Below are positions 25,100 through 32,262 of a DNA stretch of 32,262 bases, one piece after another; position 1 is the stretch's first letter; each line of letters opens with the position of its first letter. A program made the translations under genes and the position numbers. This DNA comes from an uncultured bacterium (lineage in GTDB: Bacteria > Myxococcota_A > UBA9042 > PHBI01). The stretch lies in the NCBI GenBank assembly GCA_938040325.1, contig CALHXW010000407.1, positions 1 to 32,262 on the forward strand, in the 5' to 3' direction. The notes under the pieces were generated by a model. It had not been told where the DNA came from, searched no databases, and saw nothing but the letters and a program-made list of their open reading frames with translations.

Positions 25100-26472
25100 C
25101 ACACCCCTCCCATGCACAGGCCAAGTCTGCGGCCGAGGTCCGACCGAAAGACGCCTGTCGGGTCCCACGTGTCCCGCACGTCTCGCCAGGCTTTCCAGTC
25201 CGGGTACATCGCGCGGAACGTGTCTGGCTCGAGTCGAGCGTCCTTGCCCAGGTAGACGCGCCCGCCGGCCTCGACCACGATGCGGTCAAGCCGATCGAGA
25301 AGCGCCAGCAGAGGGTCGCCGTAGTTGGCGAAGTCCAGCGCGAGCGTCACACCCGGCATCGGAAACGACAGGCCGCCGTTGTCCTGCGCGCCAAACTCTT
25401 TGATGACCGCCAGAAACGATCCCATGCCGCTGGACGTGATCGCTTCGAGCACCGCGCGAAGCGACCGGTGGTCGGGCTCGCGCGGCACGACCAGCTGGTA
25501 CTGTAGAAAGCCGCGCTTCCCATAGATGCGGTTCCAGTTTCGGATCGCGTCGAGCGGGTAGAAGAAGGGCTCAAAGTGCACCACGCTCTCGTGACTGCCC
25601 TTCGGATGGCGACGGAAATAGACCTCGTTGAACGTCTTGATGCTGGCCTTGTTGAGCAGCCAGCTCGGGCCGTCGACCGGCACGTCGAGGAACGGCGCCA
25701 GCACGTCTTTCGCTACGCCAACGACACCTTCGTTGCCGTCGATGTGCGGGCGAGCATGCCGGCCGCGCATGAAGATCCCGCGGCCCATCCCCTTGCCCGT
25801 GGTGACGCAGTCGATCCAGCTCACGGTGTGGGTGAAGTCAGCGCTCTCGGCGCTGACCTCAAAGAAGTGGTCGAGGTTCTCGACGCGCACGGACTCCATC
25901 TCGATCCACGGGCTGTGGATCGGGACGAGCTGCACCTCCATCGAGAGCATGAGACCGGTCAGCCCCATGCCGCCGACGGTCGCCTTGAAGAGCTCCGGTT
26001 CGTTTTGAGCGTCGCAGATGACCACGTCGCCCGAAGCCGTCAGCAGCTCGACGCGCCGGACGTGGTTGGACCAGCAGCCATCCACGTGGTGATTCTTGCC
26101 GTGGATGTCGCACGCGAGCGCCCCGCCAACGGTCACAAACTTCGTGCCAGGCGTCACTGGCGGAAACCACCCGCGTGGCACGAAGGTCTCGAGGATGTCC
26201 TCGATGCTCACGCCAGCCTCACAGCGCAGCCAGCCTGTTTCGGGGTCGAACGCCAGCATGCGATCGAGGCGGCGGGTCAGCAGCACCTTGCCGTCACGCA
26301 GCAACGCCGCATCGCCGTAGCTACGGCCAAGACCGTGCGCCAAGAGACCCGAGGCATCGCGATCTGCGAACGCCGCCATCACCTCCGACCGACGCTCGGG
26401 TCGCCCGACTCTCGCTGGGACACGCGGGTAGCGCCCCCATCCCCACAGCTCGCGTTCCGTCCACTGGGCCAT
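25099..26472 (-). CDS. FAD-linked oxidase, DprE1-like (polyprenyl-phospho-ribose 2'-oxidase)
   Basis: This 457-residue VAO-type flavoprotein has G-L-G-R-S-Y-G-D-A-A (47-56) and P-G-T-K-F-V-T-V-G-G-A-L-A-C-D-I-H-G-K-N-H-H (108-129), which bind FAD. The catalytic region L-S-F-P-M-P-G (368-374) and K-D-A-R-L (Lys410) are laid out as in mycobacterial DprE1, which oxidises C2' of decaprenyl-phospho-ribose. The residue aligned with the benzothiazinone-target Cys387 of Mycobacterium tuberculosis is Ala378 here, by my unaided alignment. AGGAG lies six bases before the ATG at 26472, so longer upstream starts are rejected. It is followed directly by the DprE2-like reductase. Together they would make a polyprenyl-phospho-arabinose for glycan or protein arabinosylation. 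Confidence 0.87.
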   Translation of the reverse strand: MAQWTERELWGWGRYPRVPARVGRPERRSEVMAAFADRDASGLLAHGLGRSYGDAALLRDGKVLLTRRLDRMLAFDPETGWLRCEAGVSIEDILETFVPRGWFPPVTPGTKFVTVGGALACDIHGKNHHVDGCWSNHVRRVELLTASGDVVICDAQNEPELFKATVGGMGLTGLMLSMEVQLVPIHSPWIEMESVRVENLDHFFEVSAESADFTHTVSWIDCVTTGKGMGRGIFMRGRHARPHIDGNEGVVGVAKDVLAPFLDVPVDGPSWLLNKASIKTFNEVYFRRHPKGSHESVVHFEPFFYPLDAIRNWNRIYGKRGFLQYQLVVPREPDHRSLRAVLEAITSSGMGSFLAVIKEFGAQDNGGLSFPMPGVTLALDFANYGDPLLALLDRLDRIVVEAGGRVYLGKDARLEPDTFRAMYPDWKAWRDVRDTWDPTGVFRSDLGRRLGLCMGGV

Positions 26473-26651
26473 TGGCCACTCCTTACGCGTCGTCAGTGCC
26501 CACACAGAGCCATGGCGCACGCGTCGTGTGCGTGTGGCGGGGAATCTAGTGGGGCGTATCATCGAAAACTAGCAAAATCTCGACGTTCGGCGCTCCCGCG
26601 GTCCGCACCGCATGCGACTGGAAGCGAGCCGCGGCAGCGAACGCGGAACCA

Positions 26652-26670
26652 CGCGACGGCGACCGTCGCG
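26652..26670. promoter_or_regulatory. 8-3-8 inverted repeat in the divergent intergenic region
   Basis: CGCGACGG (26652-26659) and CCGTCGCG (26663-26670) are exact inverted copies around CGA. They lie between the divergent DprE1-like gene and the helix-turn-helix gene at 26750. The latter could bind here to control itself and its neighbours, which is a guess from position. Confidence 0.35.
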
Positions 26671-26749
26671 ACAGCCAGCACGACACCACGGGGCCATTTC
26701 TGGCACTTTTAGATTGACCCGGAGCGCGGATCCCGCTTTGCTGTCGACT

Positions 26750-27502
26750 ATGGCAAACGACATCGACGACAGCGAGCTCCAACGACGCGTCGTCCACGCG
26801 CTCGTGCGCCCCGCCGTCAAGGTCGCTGCCGCGTTCCGTGTTCCTTTAGGGGACGTCACGAACCTCGTTCAGATGGCGTACTTTCACTCGCTTCGCAGCC
26901 AAGGCCTACGGGTCAAAGCCGTCGGCGAGCGGCTTGCGATCAGCGAGCGCACTGCCAAGCGCCTTGCCAAGCAGCTGCGCGAGAACTTCTTGGACTCGGA
27001 GCGACGCTACGACCTGCCCGTCCGGATCGAGTTCATGCTGTGGGCTCAGCCGATGAGCCGCACCAAGCTCAAGCAGGTCATGACGGGGGTCCCAAGCGGC
27101 GACATCGACCTCGCTGTCGAGCAGCTGCTCTCGGAGGGTCGGGCCGAGGAACGACCTGGCCGGACCGCTGTGCTGGTCGCCAACCGCGCCGTCAACACGC
27201 TGGTCCGCGACTCCTGGCTGAACCGAATCGGCGGCCTCAACAGCTTCCTGACGAACCTCGCCGATGCGGTCTACGGCAGGTTCTTTCGCGACGAACCCAA
27301 GACCTTTGCCCGCACCATGAGTTTCCTCGTAGCAGACGACGATGTCGACGAGCTGAGCAAGCTCTTCACGGACGTCATCGTTCCCGCCGTCCAAGCGATC
27401 GACGAGCGCGCCAAAGAAGGCGACTCCGAGGCCTACAGGATGTCGATCTGCTGGGCACCCTTCGATTATCTCGAGCACGACCAAGGGGAGGACGAGTCAT
27501 GA
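26750..27502 (+). CDS. Helix-turn-helix protein (DUF6502-like)
   Basis: This 250-residue cytoplasmic protein has a probable helix-turn-helix at about 52-80 (L-R-V-K-A-V-G-E-R-L-A-I-S-E-R-T-A-K-R-L-A-K-Q-L), preceded by a helical segment containing V-P-L-G-D-V-T-N-L-V-Q-M-A-Y. The overall layout recalls DUF6502 proteins, predicted regulators with a similar N-terminal half, but I cannot confirm this. The rest is helical with no motif I know. The frame opens upstream to 26612, but that part is Arg-rich and shadow-like, so ATG 26750 is preferred. It overlaps the next gene in an ATGA, pairing a likely regulator with a lipoprotein. Confidence 0.78.
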   Translation: MANDIDDSELQRRVVHALVRPAVKVAAAFRVPLGDVTNLVQMAYFHSLRSQGLRVKAVGERLAISERTAKRLAKQLRENFLDSERRYDLPVRIEFMLWAQPMSRTKLKQVMTGVPSGDIDLAVEQLLSEGRAEERPGRTAVLVANRAVNTLVRDSWLNRIGGLNSFLTNLADAVYGRFFRDEPKTFARTMSFLVADDDVDELSKLFTDVIVPAVQAIDERAKEGDSEAYRMSICWAPFDYLEHDQGEDES

Positions 27503-28845
27503 AGACGTCCCCAACGCTTTCCTACCGCTCAGCCCTCATGACCCTCAGCCTTGGCCTGTTGGTCGGGGCGGGCTGCCTGAGCGACGACTCGCCGGGCGAG
27601 CTGCCTACGGTCGACTGCGGCGACGGCGACCCAGTCGCGTTCGACGGCGAGACGTTCTGCGTCTACGACGACGCCCTGATCATCGAGGGCTTCCTCTGTC
27701 CCGAGGCCGTCCCCCATGAGTTTGACGCTGACGGCGCTGTCGTTTGCGGTCCGTCGACGACCGAGCCCTCCGGCGGCGTCGACGCCGTGGTCCAGGTCTG
27801 GCAGCAGGGCATGACCGATCCCGACACCAGCGACGACACGGCCTCAGACGTGACCGACGATGTCTCCGACGCGAGCGGCGAGGACACGGTGGCGGACACG
27901 AGCGGACCGACGCTCACGGCGTGCGAGAGCAACCTGATGCAGGCCGCGGGCGACGCTGTCGCCATCGCTGGCAAGACGGGATGCGTCGTCGACACGGTCT
28001 GCGGCGAGGGTCTGGGACTCAACGTCGCATGCGATGACGGCAACAGCTGGTGCCGCTGCTCGCAGGGCGATGTGCGCTGCGTCGCGTGGTCAGCGGGCAG
28101 CTGTGGCGCGCTAAACAGCGACGTGGGTGGTCCCTGTGAACAGAGCCTAGGCGAGGGTGTGTGCGCCGAGGGCGCCTACTGCTTTGAGGACATCCAGCCC
28201 TACCCCGGTGAGTGTCGCGCCCTCGACCCGCTCTGCGCGCCTGGCGGCTGCTACACCCACGGCGACTGCGCGGACGGCCGCTGCGAGGGCGGCTCCCGAA
28301 CCACCGGCACGCTGGGCCGTTGCTACGCCGCCCATGACGTCACCACGTGCTACGGCCCTGGCGGATGTCCGGAGGGTTGGACCTGCGAAGGCGCCGCGGG
28401 CTGCGCAGCATGCACCGACTGCCCGGACGACGCCCCAGGCCAGTGCGTCTCCGACGGCATCGAAGACCTTTCGCTCTTCGCGCCAGCCGGGGTCTACGCC
28501 AGCCAAGCGCCGATCCCAATCGGCTGGGCGCTCGGTGACGATGCTCCCAAAGAGGTCTACTTCACGTGCCCGACCTTCGCGCTCGAGGTCCGCAACGAGC
28601 TCAACGGCGAGTGGCAGCGACTCTCTGACGAAGACTGCAGCGAGACCTTTGTCGTGCTCTACCCAGGCCAGCTGCTCAGCCGTGAGGCTGTCTCGTTCAT
28701 CCCCGACCCTGAGCTCGGCTACCGCTGGGGCCGCGTGGTCGGCACCTACTACACCGACTGCTCGCCCACCACGGGCATCACGTCGTGTCAGAACGGTCCG
28801 ACGGAGGTGACCAGCGCGCCGTTCCTCGTTGAAGCGGGCCCCTAA
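27499..28845 (+). CDS. Cys-rich lipoprotein of unknown function
   Basis: This 448-residue lipoprotein has lipobox V-G-A-G-C with Cys26 after a hydrophobic signal. A short domain (about 27-90) precedes an Asp/Thr/Ser-rich linker (about 105-140, T-S-D-D-T-A-S-D-V-T-D-D). Next is a Cys-rich region (about 145-330) with patterns such as C-A-E-G-A-Y-C-F and C-P-E-G-W-T-C-E-G, which are likely disulfide-bonded, and finally a beta-rich C-terminal domain ending E-A-G-P. The same signal/acidic-linker/Cys-rich order is seen in the selenoprotein at 7574, though the Cys spacing differs. No enzyme motif is visible. The frame opens upstream into the helix-turn-helix gene, but ATG 27499 starts exactly at the signal peptide. 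Confidence 0.85.
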   Translation: MKTSPTLSYRSALMTLSLGLLVGAGCLSDDSPGELPTVDCGDGDPVAFDGETFCVYDDALIIEGFLCPEAVPHEFDADGAVVCGPSTTEPSGGVDAVVQVWQQGMTDPDTSDDTASDVTDDVSDASGEDTVADTSGPTLTACESNLMQAAGDAVAIAGKTGCVVDTVCGEGLGLNVACDDGNSWCRCSQGDVRCVAWSAGSCGALNSDVGGPCEQSLGEGVCAEGAYCFEDIQPYPGECRALDPLCAPGGCYTHGDCADGRCEGGSRTTGTLGRCYAAHDVTTCYGPGGCPEGWTCEGAAGCAACTDCPDDAPGQCVSDGIEDLSLFAPAGVYASQAPIPIGWALGDDAPKEVYFTCPTFALEVRNELNGEWQRLSDEDCSETFVVLYPGQLLSREAVSFIPDPELGYRWGRVVGTYYTDCSPTTGITSCQNGPTEVTSAPFLVEAGP

Positions 28846-28868
28846 GCGACGCTGCTAGGGCGTCGCTT
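28844..28868. terminator. Hairpin between convergent genes, overlapping both stop regions
   Basis: AAGCGACG (28844-28851) pairs perfectly with CGTCGCTT (28861-28868) around a nine-base loop. It includes the stop codon of the lipoprotein gene on the left and the stop codon of the phosphatase gene in the loop (28855-28857). It could act in both directions, but neither side has a T-run. Confidence 0.45.
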
Positions 28869-29463
28869 GGACCTTCGACGGGCGCTCGGTCGCCACGCTG
28901 CGGGCAAACTCGGCAATGGCTTCTTCCTGCGACGTCGTCTCGATCGAGCCGGGGCGGAGCTCTCGGACGTGGGCGATCGCATCCGCTGCGCTCATGCCCT
29001 CGTAGACAAAGTGCGCCGCGAGCATCGTGCCCGTCCGACCCATGCCAGCGCCGCAGTGAACAGCGAGCTTCTCGCCGCGCTCGACGTGATTGGCCGCCAG
29101 CTTGACGAACGTCCACATCTGCTTTTGCGTCGGCGCCGTGAAGTCCTTGATTGGCAGGCGTGTCATCGTGAGGCCGTGGCTTCCAACGAGCTCATGGTCG
29201 AGGCTGCGCTCCGTCAGCGACACAAGCTTCGTCACACCCTGTGACCAGAGGTAGCCGAGCGTCTTCTTCGCCCGATCTCCCGAGCCGGGGTTGGCAAGAC
29301 CGGCAATGGTCGGCTGAACCCACGAAAAATTCGACGGTTTCCAGACGACCTCGGACGCTGAAGGCGCCAGGGTGGTTGACGCCTGGATCGGTTCTTCGTC
29401 AAGGCAGCCCGCGATCCCGCCCGCGACCACAACCAGAGCAACAATCATGCAACGTGTATTCAT
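28855..29463 (-). CDS. Lipoprotein tyrosine/dual-specificity phosphatase
   Basis: This 202-residue protein has a lipoprotein signal (hydrophobic core, then G-I-A-G-C with Cys20) followed by a compact Cys-based phosphatase domain. The signature V-H-C-G-A-G-M-G-R-T-G gives Cys137 as nucleophile and Arg143 as phosphate binder, and Asp107 in P-I-K-D-F-T-A-P is the expected general acid. The layout is like DUSP23-type atypical dual-specificity phosphatases. A lipid anchor places the catalytic domain outside the cytoplasm, so its targets are unlikely to be the soluble substrates of the Ser/Thr kinases unless it is retained; a phosphorylated envelope protein or a non-protein phosphate is possible. 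ATG 29463 begins at the signal; an upstream ATG at 29499 adds a poor extension. Confidence 0.88.
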   Translation of the reverse strand: MNTRCMIVALVVVAGGIAGCLDEEPIQASTTLAPSASEVVWKPSNFSWVQPTIAGLANPGSGDRAKKTLGYLWSQGVTKLVSLTERSLDHELVGSHGLTMTRLPIKDFTAPTQKQMWTFVKLAANHVERGEKLAVHCGAGMGRTGTMLAAHFVYEGMSAADAIAHVRELRPGSIETTSQEEAIAEFARSVATERPSKVQATP

Positions 29464-29653
29464 GGTCGCGAGGTTAGCGGATTCCCGCCTAAGGTGCACG
29501 GTCCTGGGTCAGGCGACGACGATCGGCGAGATTCGCGGTTACTAACCCGTGCCATATTCGGGTCTTGCCCGTCGCGTGCGCACGGTCGTCAGGCTAGGTT
29601 GGCCGAGCTGACCGTGGCGTCGTGTCAGCAGACCGGCAACACCGGGAGCTGGG

Positions 29654-31432
29654 TTGACGACCGCATCCGAGACCATACCGCTGTTCGAGCGCGGCATCCG
29701 GGTATTTGACCGGTGGCTGCCGCGGCCGGTGGTGGACGTTGCAGCAGAGCGCTGGCGCGGACGTCTCGTGGTCCTCTTCTTCGCGATCTCTCTCGTGTCG
29801 TCGGTCGGCTACTCGCTCAGCGACGTTGCGGCGGGCCGGTTCCCTCCGATCGGCAGCTTTGTGGCGCCTCTCGTGATGCTCGCCGCAGTTGGGTTCATGT
29901 GGCGTCTGGGATCGACGGTCCTCGCAGGCCACATCGTCTGTGGACTCCTCTGCCTCACCGCCGTGCTGTACTTGCTCGAGATGGGTGGCGTGCGCTCGAC
30001 GTCGTTCAGCATCCTCCTGCTCGTTCCCATCAGCAGCTTCGCGCTGCTGAGCTTCCGCGCGGCCTATGCGTGGTGCGCCGTCGGCGCCGTCATTGCTGCC
30101 GTGTTCTTCATGCTCGACTACTCGGGCGTCACCTTGACGCCTGGCCCCGGCGCCGACGTTATCGGCAACCGCAACTTAGTGGCCGTCATCGTCGTCTTGA
30201 CGCTGACGACCATGTGGTTCGCCTACTCGCGCGACCAGGTCCGCAATGAACGACTTCGAACCTCCGAGCGCTTGCGCGAGCTCCGCAGGCAGCGCCTCGA
30301 TGCCCACGCTGTCGCGCTGACCTACGAGCGCACTCAGCGCCAGTTCCTCCACAGCATCGATCGTGAGATCCGCACGCCTCTCAACAGTCTCGTGGGCGCT
30401 GCCGATCTGCTCGCCGGCGAGCAACACAACGCGACCTCGTCAGAGCTGTCCGCAACTCTCCATGAGAGCGGACACGCCCTTGTCCACGTCGTCAACGACC
30501 TGCTTCACCTGGCCGAGTCCGAGGCGGGCGTGGTGGAGCTGGTATCCGCGCCTGTTGACCTCGAGGGACTCTGCCGCTCCCTCGTGAGCGCAACAAGCTC
30601 GCAGGTCGACCCTGCTCTGGTCACGGTCACCCTCGACTTCGACGCTCACAGCTGGGTCGTCGGCGACGCCCAGCGGCTCCGCCAGGTGCTTGAGAACCTC
30701 TTGAGCAACGCCACCAAGTTCACTCAAGCCGGCACGGTGCGCCTTGTTGTGCGCTCCGAAGGCGACCAGACGGTCTTCTCTGTCGCTGATACCGGACCAG
30801 GCATCGACCCGTCTCAGCTTGAGCGGATCTTTGAGCCCTTCGTCCAGTGCGACGCATCGACCACGCGGCGTTTCGGTGGCACAGGCCTGGGGCTGGCGAT
30901 CTGCCGCGAGCTTGCGACGCTCATGAACGGGACGGTGACCGCAACGAGCACGCCTGATACGGGCTCGGTGTTCACGTTCTCTGCGCCGCTGCCCCCGACC
31001 GACGGGGCGCCGTCGCTACCTGGTCGTGTGTCGCTCGGACGACCGAAGACCCCGGGAACCTCCACCGGCCTCGTGCTGGTAGCCGAAGACAACATCGCCA
31101 ACCAGCAGGTCATCGGCCAAATGCTGACGCGCCTCGGCTACACGCATGTGCTGACGTCCAATGGAGCGGAGGCTGTGGAAGCGTTCGCGTCCAGTCGCTT
31201 CGACGTGGTCCTGATGGACTGCCACATGCCCATCATGGACGGCTTCGAAGCGACCGCCCGAATTCGCGACAGCCCCGAGGGACGTGACGTTCCGATCATC
31301 GCGGTAACGGCGGATGCGACCGCTGGCAATCGGCGGCGCTGTCGCGAAGCGGGGATGCTCACGATGGTGGCCAAGCCCATCACGGTCGGTAAGCTCCGAC
31401 AGGTCTTGGATGGCCTCCAGGCTGGTGAATGA
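29654..31432 (+). CDS. Hybrid histidine kinase with Arg in place of the H-box His
   Basis: This 592-residue membrane protein has about six hydrophobic helices (residues 38-191), a helical linker, a dimerisation region, an ATP-binding domain and a receiver domain. The H-box reads S-I-D-R-E-I-R-T-P-L-N, where active enzymes have H-E-(I/L)-R-T-P-L, so Arg237 (codon CGT, 30362-30364) replaces the phospho-accepting His. The ATP-binding boxes look intact: N-L-L-S-N-A-T-K-F (N-box), D-T-G-P-G-I-D, F-E-P-F and G-G-T-G-L-G-L-A-I. The receiver has the acidic pair Glu478/Asp479, Asp522 (L-M-D-C-H-M-P) and Lys574. It may act by pairing with the overlapping downstream kinase. The start is TTG 29654 with GGGAG five bases upstream. 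Confidence 0.92.
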   Translation: MTTASETIPLFERGIRVFDRWLPRPVVDVAAERWRGRLVVLFFAISLVSSVGYSLSDVAAGRFPPIGSFVAPLVMLAAVGFMWRLGSTVLAGHIVCGLLCLTAVLYLLEMGGVRSTSFSILLLVPISSFALLSFRAAYAWCAVGAVIAAVFFMLDYSGVTLTPGPGADVIGNRNLVAVIVVLTLTTMWFAYSRDQVRNERLRTSERLRELRRQRLDAHAVALTYERTQRQFLHSIDREIRTPLNSLVGAADLLAGEQHNATSSELSATLHESGHALVHVVNDLLHLAESEAGVVELVSAPVDLEGLCRSLVSATSSQVDPALVTVTLDFDAHSWVVGDAQRLRQVLENLLSNATKFTQAGTVRLVVRSEGDQTVFSVADTGPGIDPSQLERIFEPFVQCDASTTRRFGGTGLGLAICRELATLMNGTVTATSTPDTGSVFTFSAPLPPTDGAPSLPGRVSLGRPKTPGTSTGLVLVAEDNIANQQVIGQMLTRLGYTHVLTSNGAEAVEAFASSRFDVVLMDCHMPIMDGFEATARIRDSPEGRDVPIIAVTADATAGNRRRCREAGMLTMVAKPITVGKLRQVLDGLQAGE

Positions 31433-32262
31433 GCGGTGATAGCAAGCGCGGCATCGTCGAGAGCATTGCTCGGGTCGTTGTCGGCGTCGGCGGTATCGCG
31501 CTTGTGGTTCGTTATGCAACAGACGGCATCGGCTACCCGTTTTGGGATACGTTCGGTTTCGTCGCCGTCGCGCTTGCCACGCTCTTGGTCTTGCGGGTCA
31601 CGGAGGGTGGCCAAGCCGGCGCCCACACGCTCCTAGGCGGAACCTTCGTGTTGATGGTGATCACGGGCATCGTCGCGCCGGTACCTGGGCATGCTGAGTC
31701 CGTCAGGTTCTGCGCGGTCGCACCAGCGGCGATCGCTCTTGTCGGCGTCAGGCCTGCCGTGCCGTGGTGTCTGGCAGCGATTGCGGCGCCCATCGTCATC
31801 CACGTCACGGTTGACGCGCCGCCGATGACCGCACGACTCGATCCTCTGGCGTCGGCCGCACTCTTCGTCGTCATGTTCCTGATCGCGCGGGTCTTTGCGC
31901 GCTCACGACTCCAGGAAGACGCGTTGATCGACCGGGCGATCCTGAGCCTGTCGAAAGAGACCGCTGAGCTCGAGACGGCGCGCCAAGCGACCCAGGCGGC
32001 CACCGCAGCCAAGGACCGCTTCGTCTCGCACATCAGCCATGAGCTGCGCACGCCCCTCAACGGCATTCTCGGGATGGTGGACCTGCTCCACCTGCAACCG
32101 AATGCCTCGACCCTGGCGCCACATCTCGCGACCATCGAGTCTGCCAGTAACGAGGTGCTCGGCCGGTTGAACCAGGTGCTCGACTACGCGCGCGCGAGCT
32201 CGGGCGAGATGGTCCTTGAGGCCCGCTCGTTTGATGTGGTCGCGGTCATCGAACGAGCGGTC
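31429..32262 (+). CDS. Membrane histidine kinase (3' end beyond window)
   Basis: The frame is open from ATG 31429 to the window end, giving 278 residues of a longer protein. Several hydrophobic helices fill about residues 10-160, followed by a charged helical linker and then the dimerisation domain with an intact H-box, S-H-I-S-H-E-L-R-T-P-L-N-G-I-L-G, where His204 (CAT, 32038-32040) is the expected phosphorylation site. The ATP-binding domain is not reached. It overlaps the upstream hybrid kinase by four bases (ATGA), so the two are made together and may form heterodimers, with this one supplying the phosphoryl group. The frame has no stop inside the window and is easily missed by simple frame listing. 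Confidence 0.9.
   Translation, partial: MSGDSKRGIVESIARVVVGVGGIALVVRYATDGIGYPFWDTFGFVAVALATLLVLRVTEGGQAGAHTLLGGTFVLMVITGIVAPVPGHAESVRFCAVAPAAIALVGVRPAVPWCLAAIAAPIVIHVTVDAPPMTARLDPLASAALFVVMFLIARVFARSRLQEDALIDRAILSLSKETAELETARQATQAATAAKDRFVSHISHELRTPLNGILGMVDLLHLQPNASTLAPHLATIESASNEVLGRLNQVLDYARASSGEMVLEARSFDVVAVIERAV

Noticed and set aside
26700-26720. TGGCAC resembling a sigma54 -24 box before the helix-turn-helix gene
   Set aside because: No GC occurs at the required ten-base spacing for the -12 box.
27040-27498. Upstream extension of the Cys-rich lipoprotein frame
   Set aside because: It overlaps the helix-turn-helix gene out of frame; the lipoprotein signal begins exactly at ATG 27499.

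Overview
This window is a GC-rich chromosomal stretch from a Gram-negative bacterium that looks like a member of the Myxococcota/Bradymonadota (old 'Deltaproteobacteria') group. The case rests on three eukaryotic-type Ser/Thr protein kinases (two with a membrane anchor and a C-terminal PEGA-like tail), two large Cys- and Asp-rich lipoproteins, lipoprotein phosphatases, hybrid histidine kinases and frequent GTG/TTG starts. Taxonomy is an inference from gene content. No rRNA, tRNA, CRISPR array, insertion sequence or prophage was seen; this is core and lineage-specific chromosome.

Layout. 1-7214: a metallophosphoesterase lipoprotein cut by the window edge (-), a 1-Cys peroxiredoxin (-), a soluble Ser/Thr kinase (+), an alpha/beta hydrolase and a HAD 5'-nucleotidase in tandem (-), and a secreted lipase-like hydrolase (-). 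7215-7573: a gene-free gap holding a very strong + strand terminator that no visible gene explains (possible small RNA). 7574-10387: the highlight, a ~937-residue lipoprotein whose frame crosses a UGA; the UGA sits at the first position of a thioredoxin-type U-P-I-C motif and is followed by a SECIS-like hairpin, so this is read as a selenoprotein. 10411-15501: coaE, then a sugar/surface-glycan group (DegT aminotransferase, glycosyltransferase, CysQ/IMPase-type phosphatase, class I mannose-6-phosphate isomerase). 15578-21099: TPR protein, membrane Ser/Thr kinase, rpsD with its own terminator, dusA. 21242-23995 (-): a third Ser/Thr kinase. 24365-26472 (-): an overlapping DprE1/DprE2-like pair, as used to make polyprenyl-phospho-arabinose. 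26750-28845 (+): a helix-turn-helix protein overlapping a Cys-rich lipoprotein. 28855-29463 (-): a lipoprotein tyrosine/dual-specificity phosphatase. 29654-32262 (+): two overlapping histidine kinases, the first having Arg in place of the phospho-accepting His, the second intact so far but cut by the window end.

How the genes fit together. Most of the window concerns the cell envelope and signalling: Ser/Thr phosphorylation, two-component signalling, envelope lipoproteins and glycan precursor supply. The selenoprotein joins a Cys-rich module, a beta-propeller-like region and a Sec-containing redoxin on one lipid anchor, which suggests thiol/disulfide or peroxide chemistry at the envelope. Its expression requires the Sec machinery (selA/selB/selC/selD), which is not in this window.
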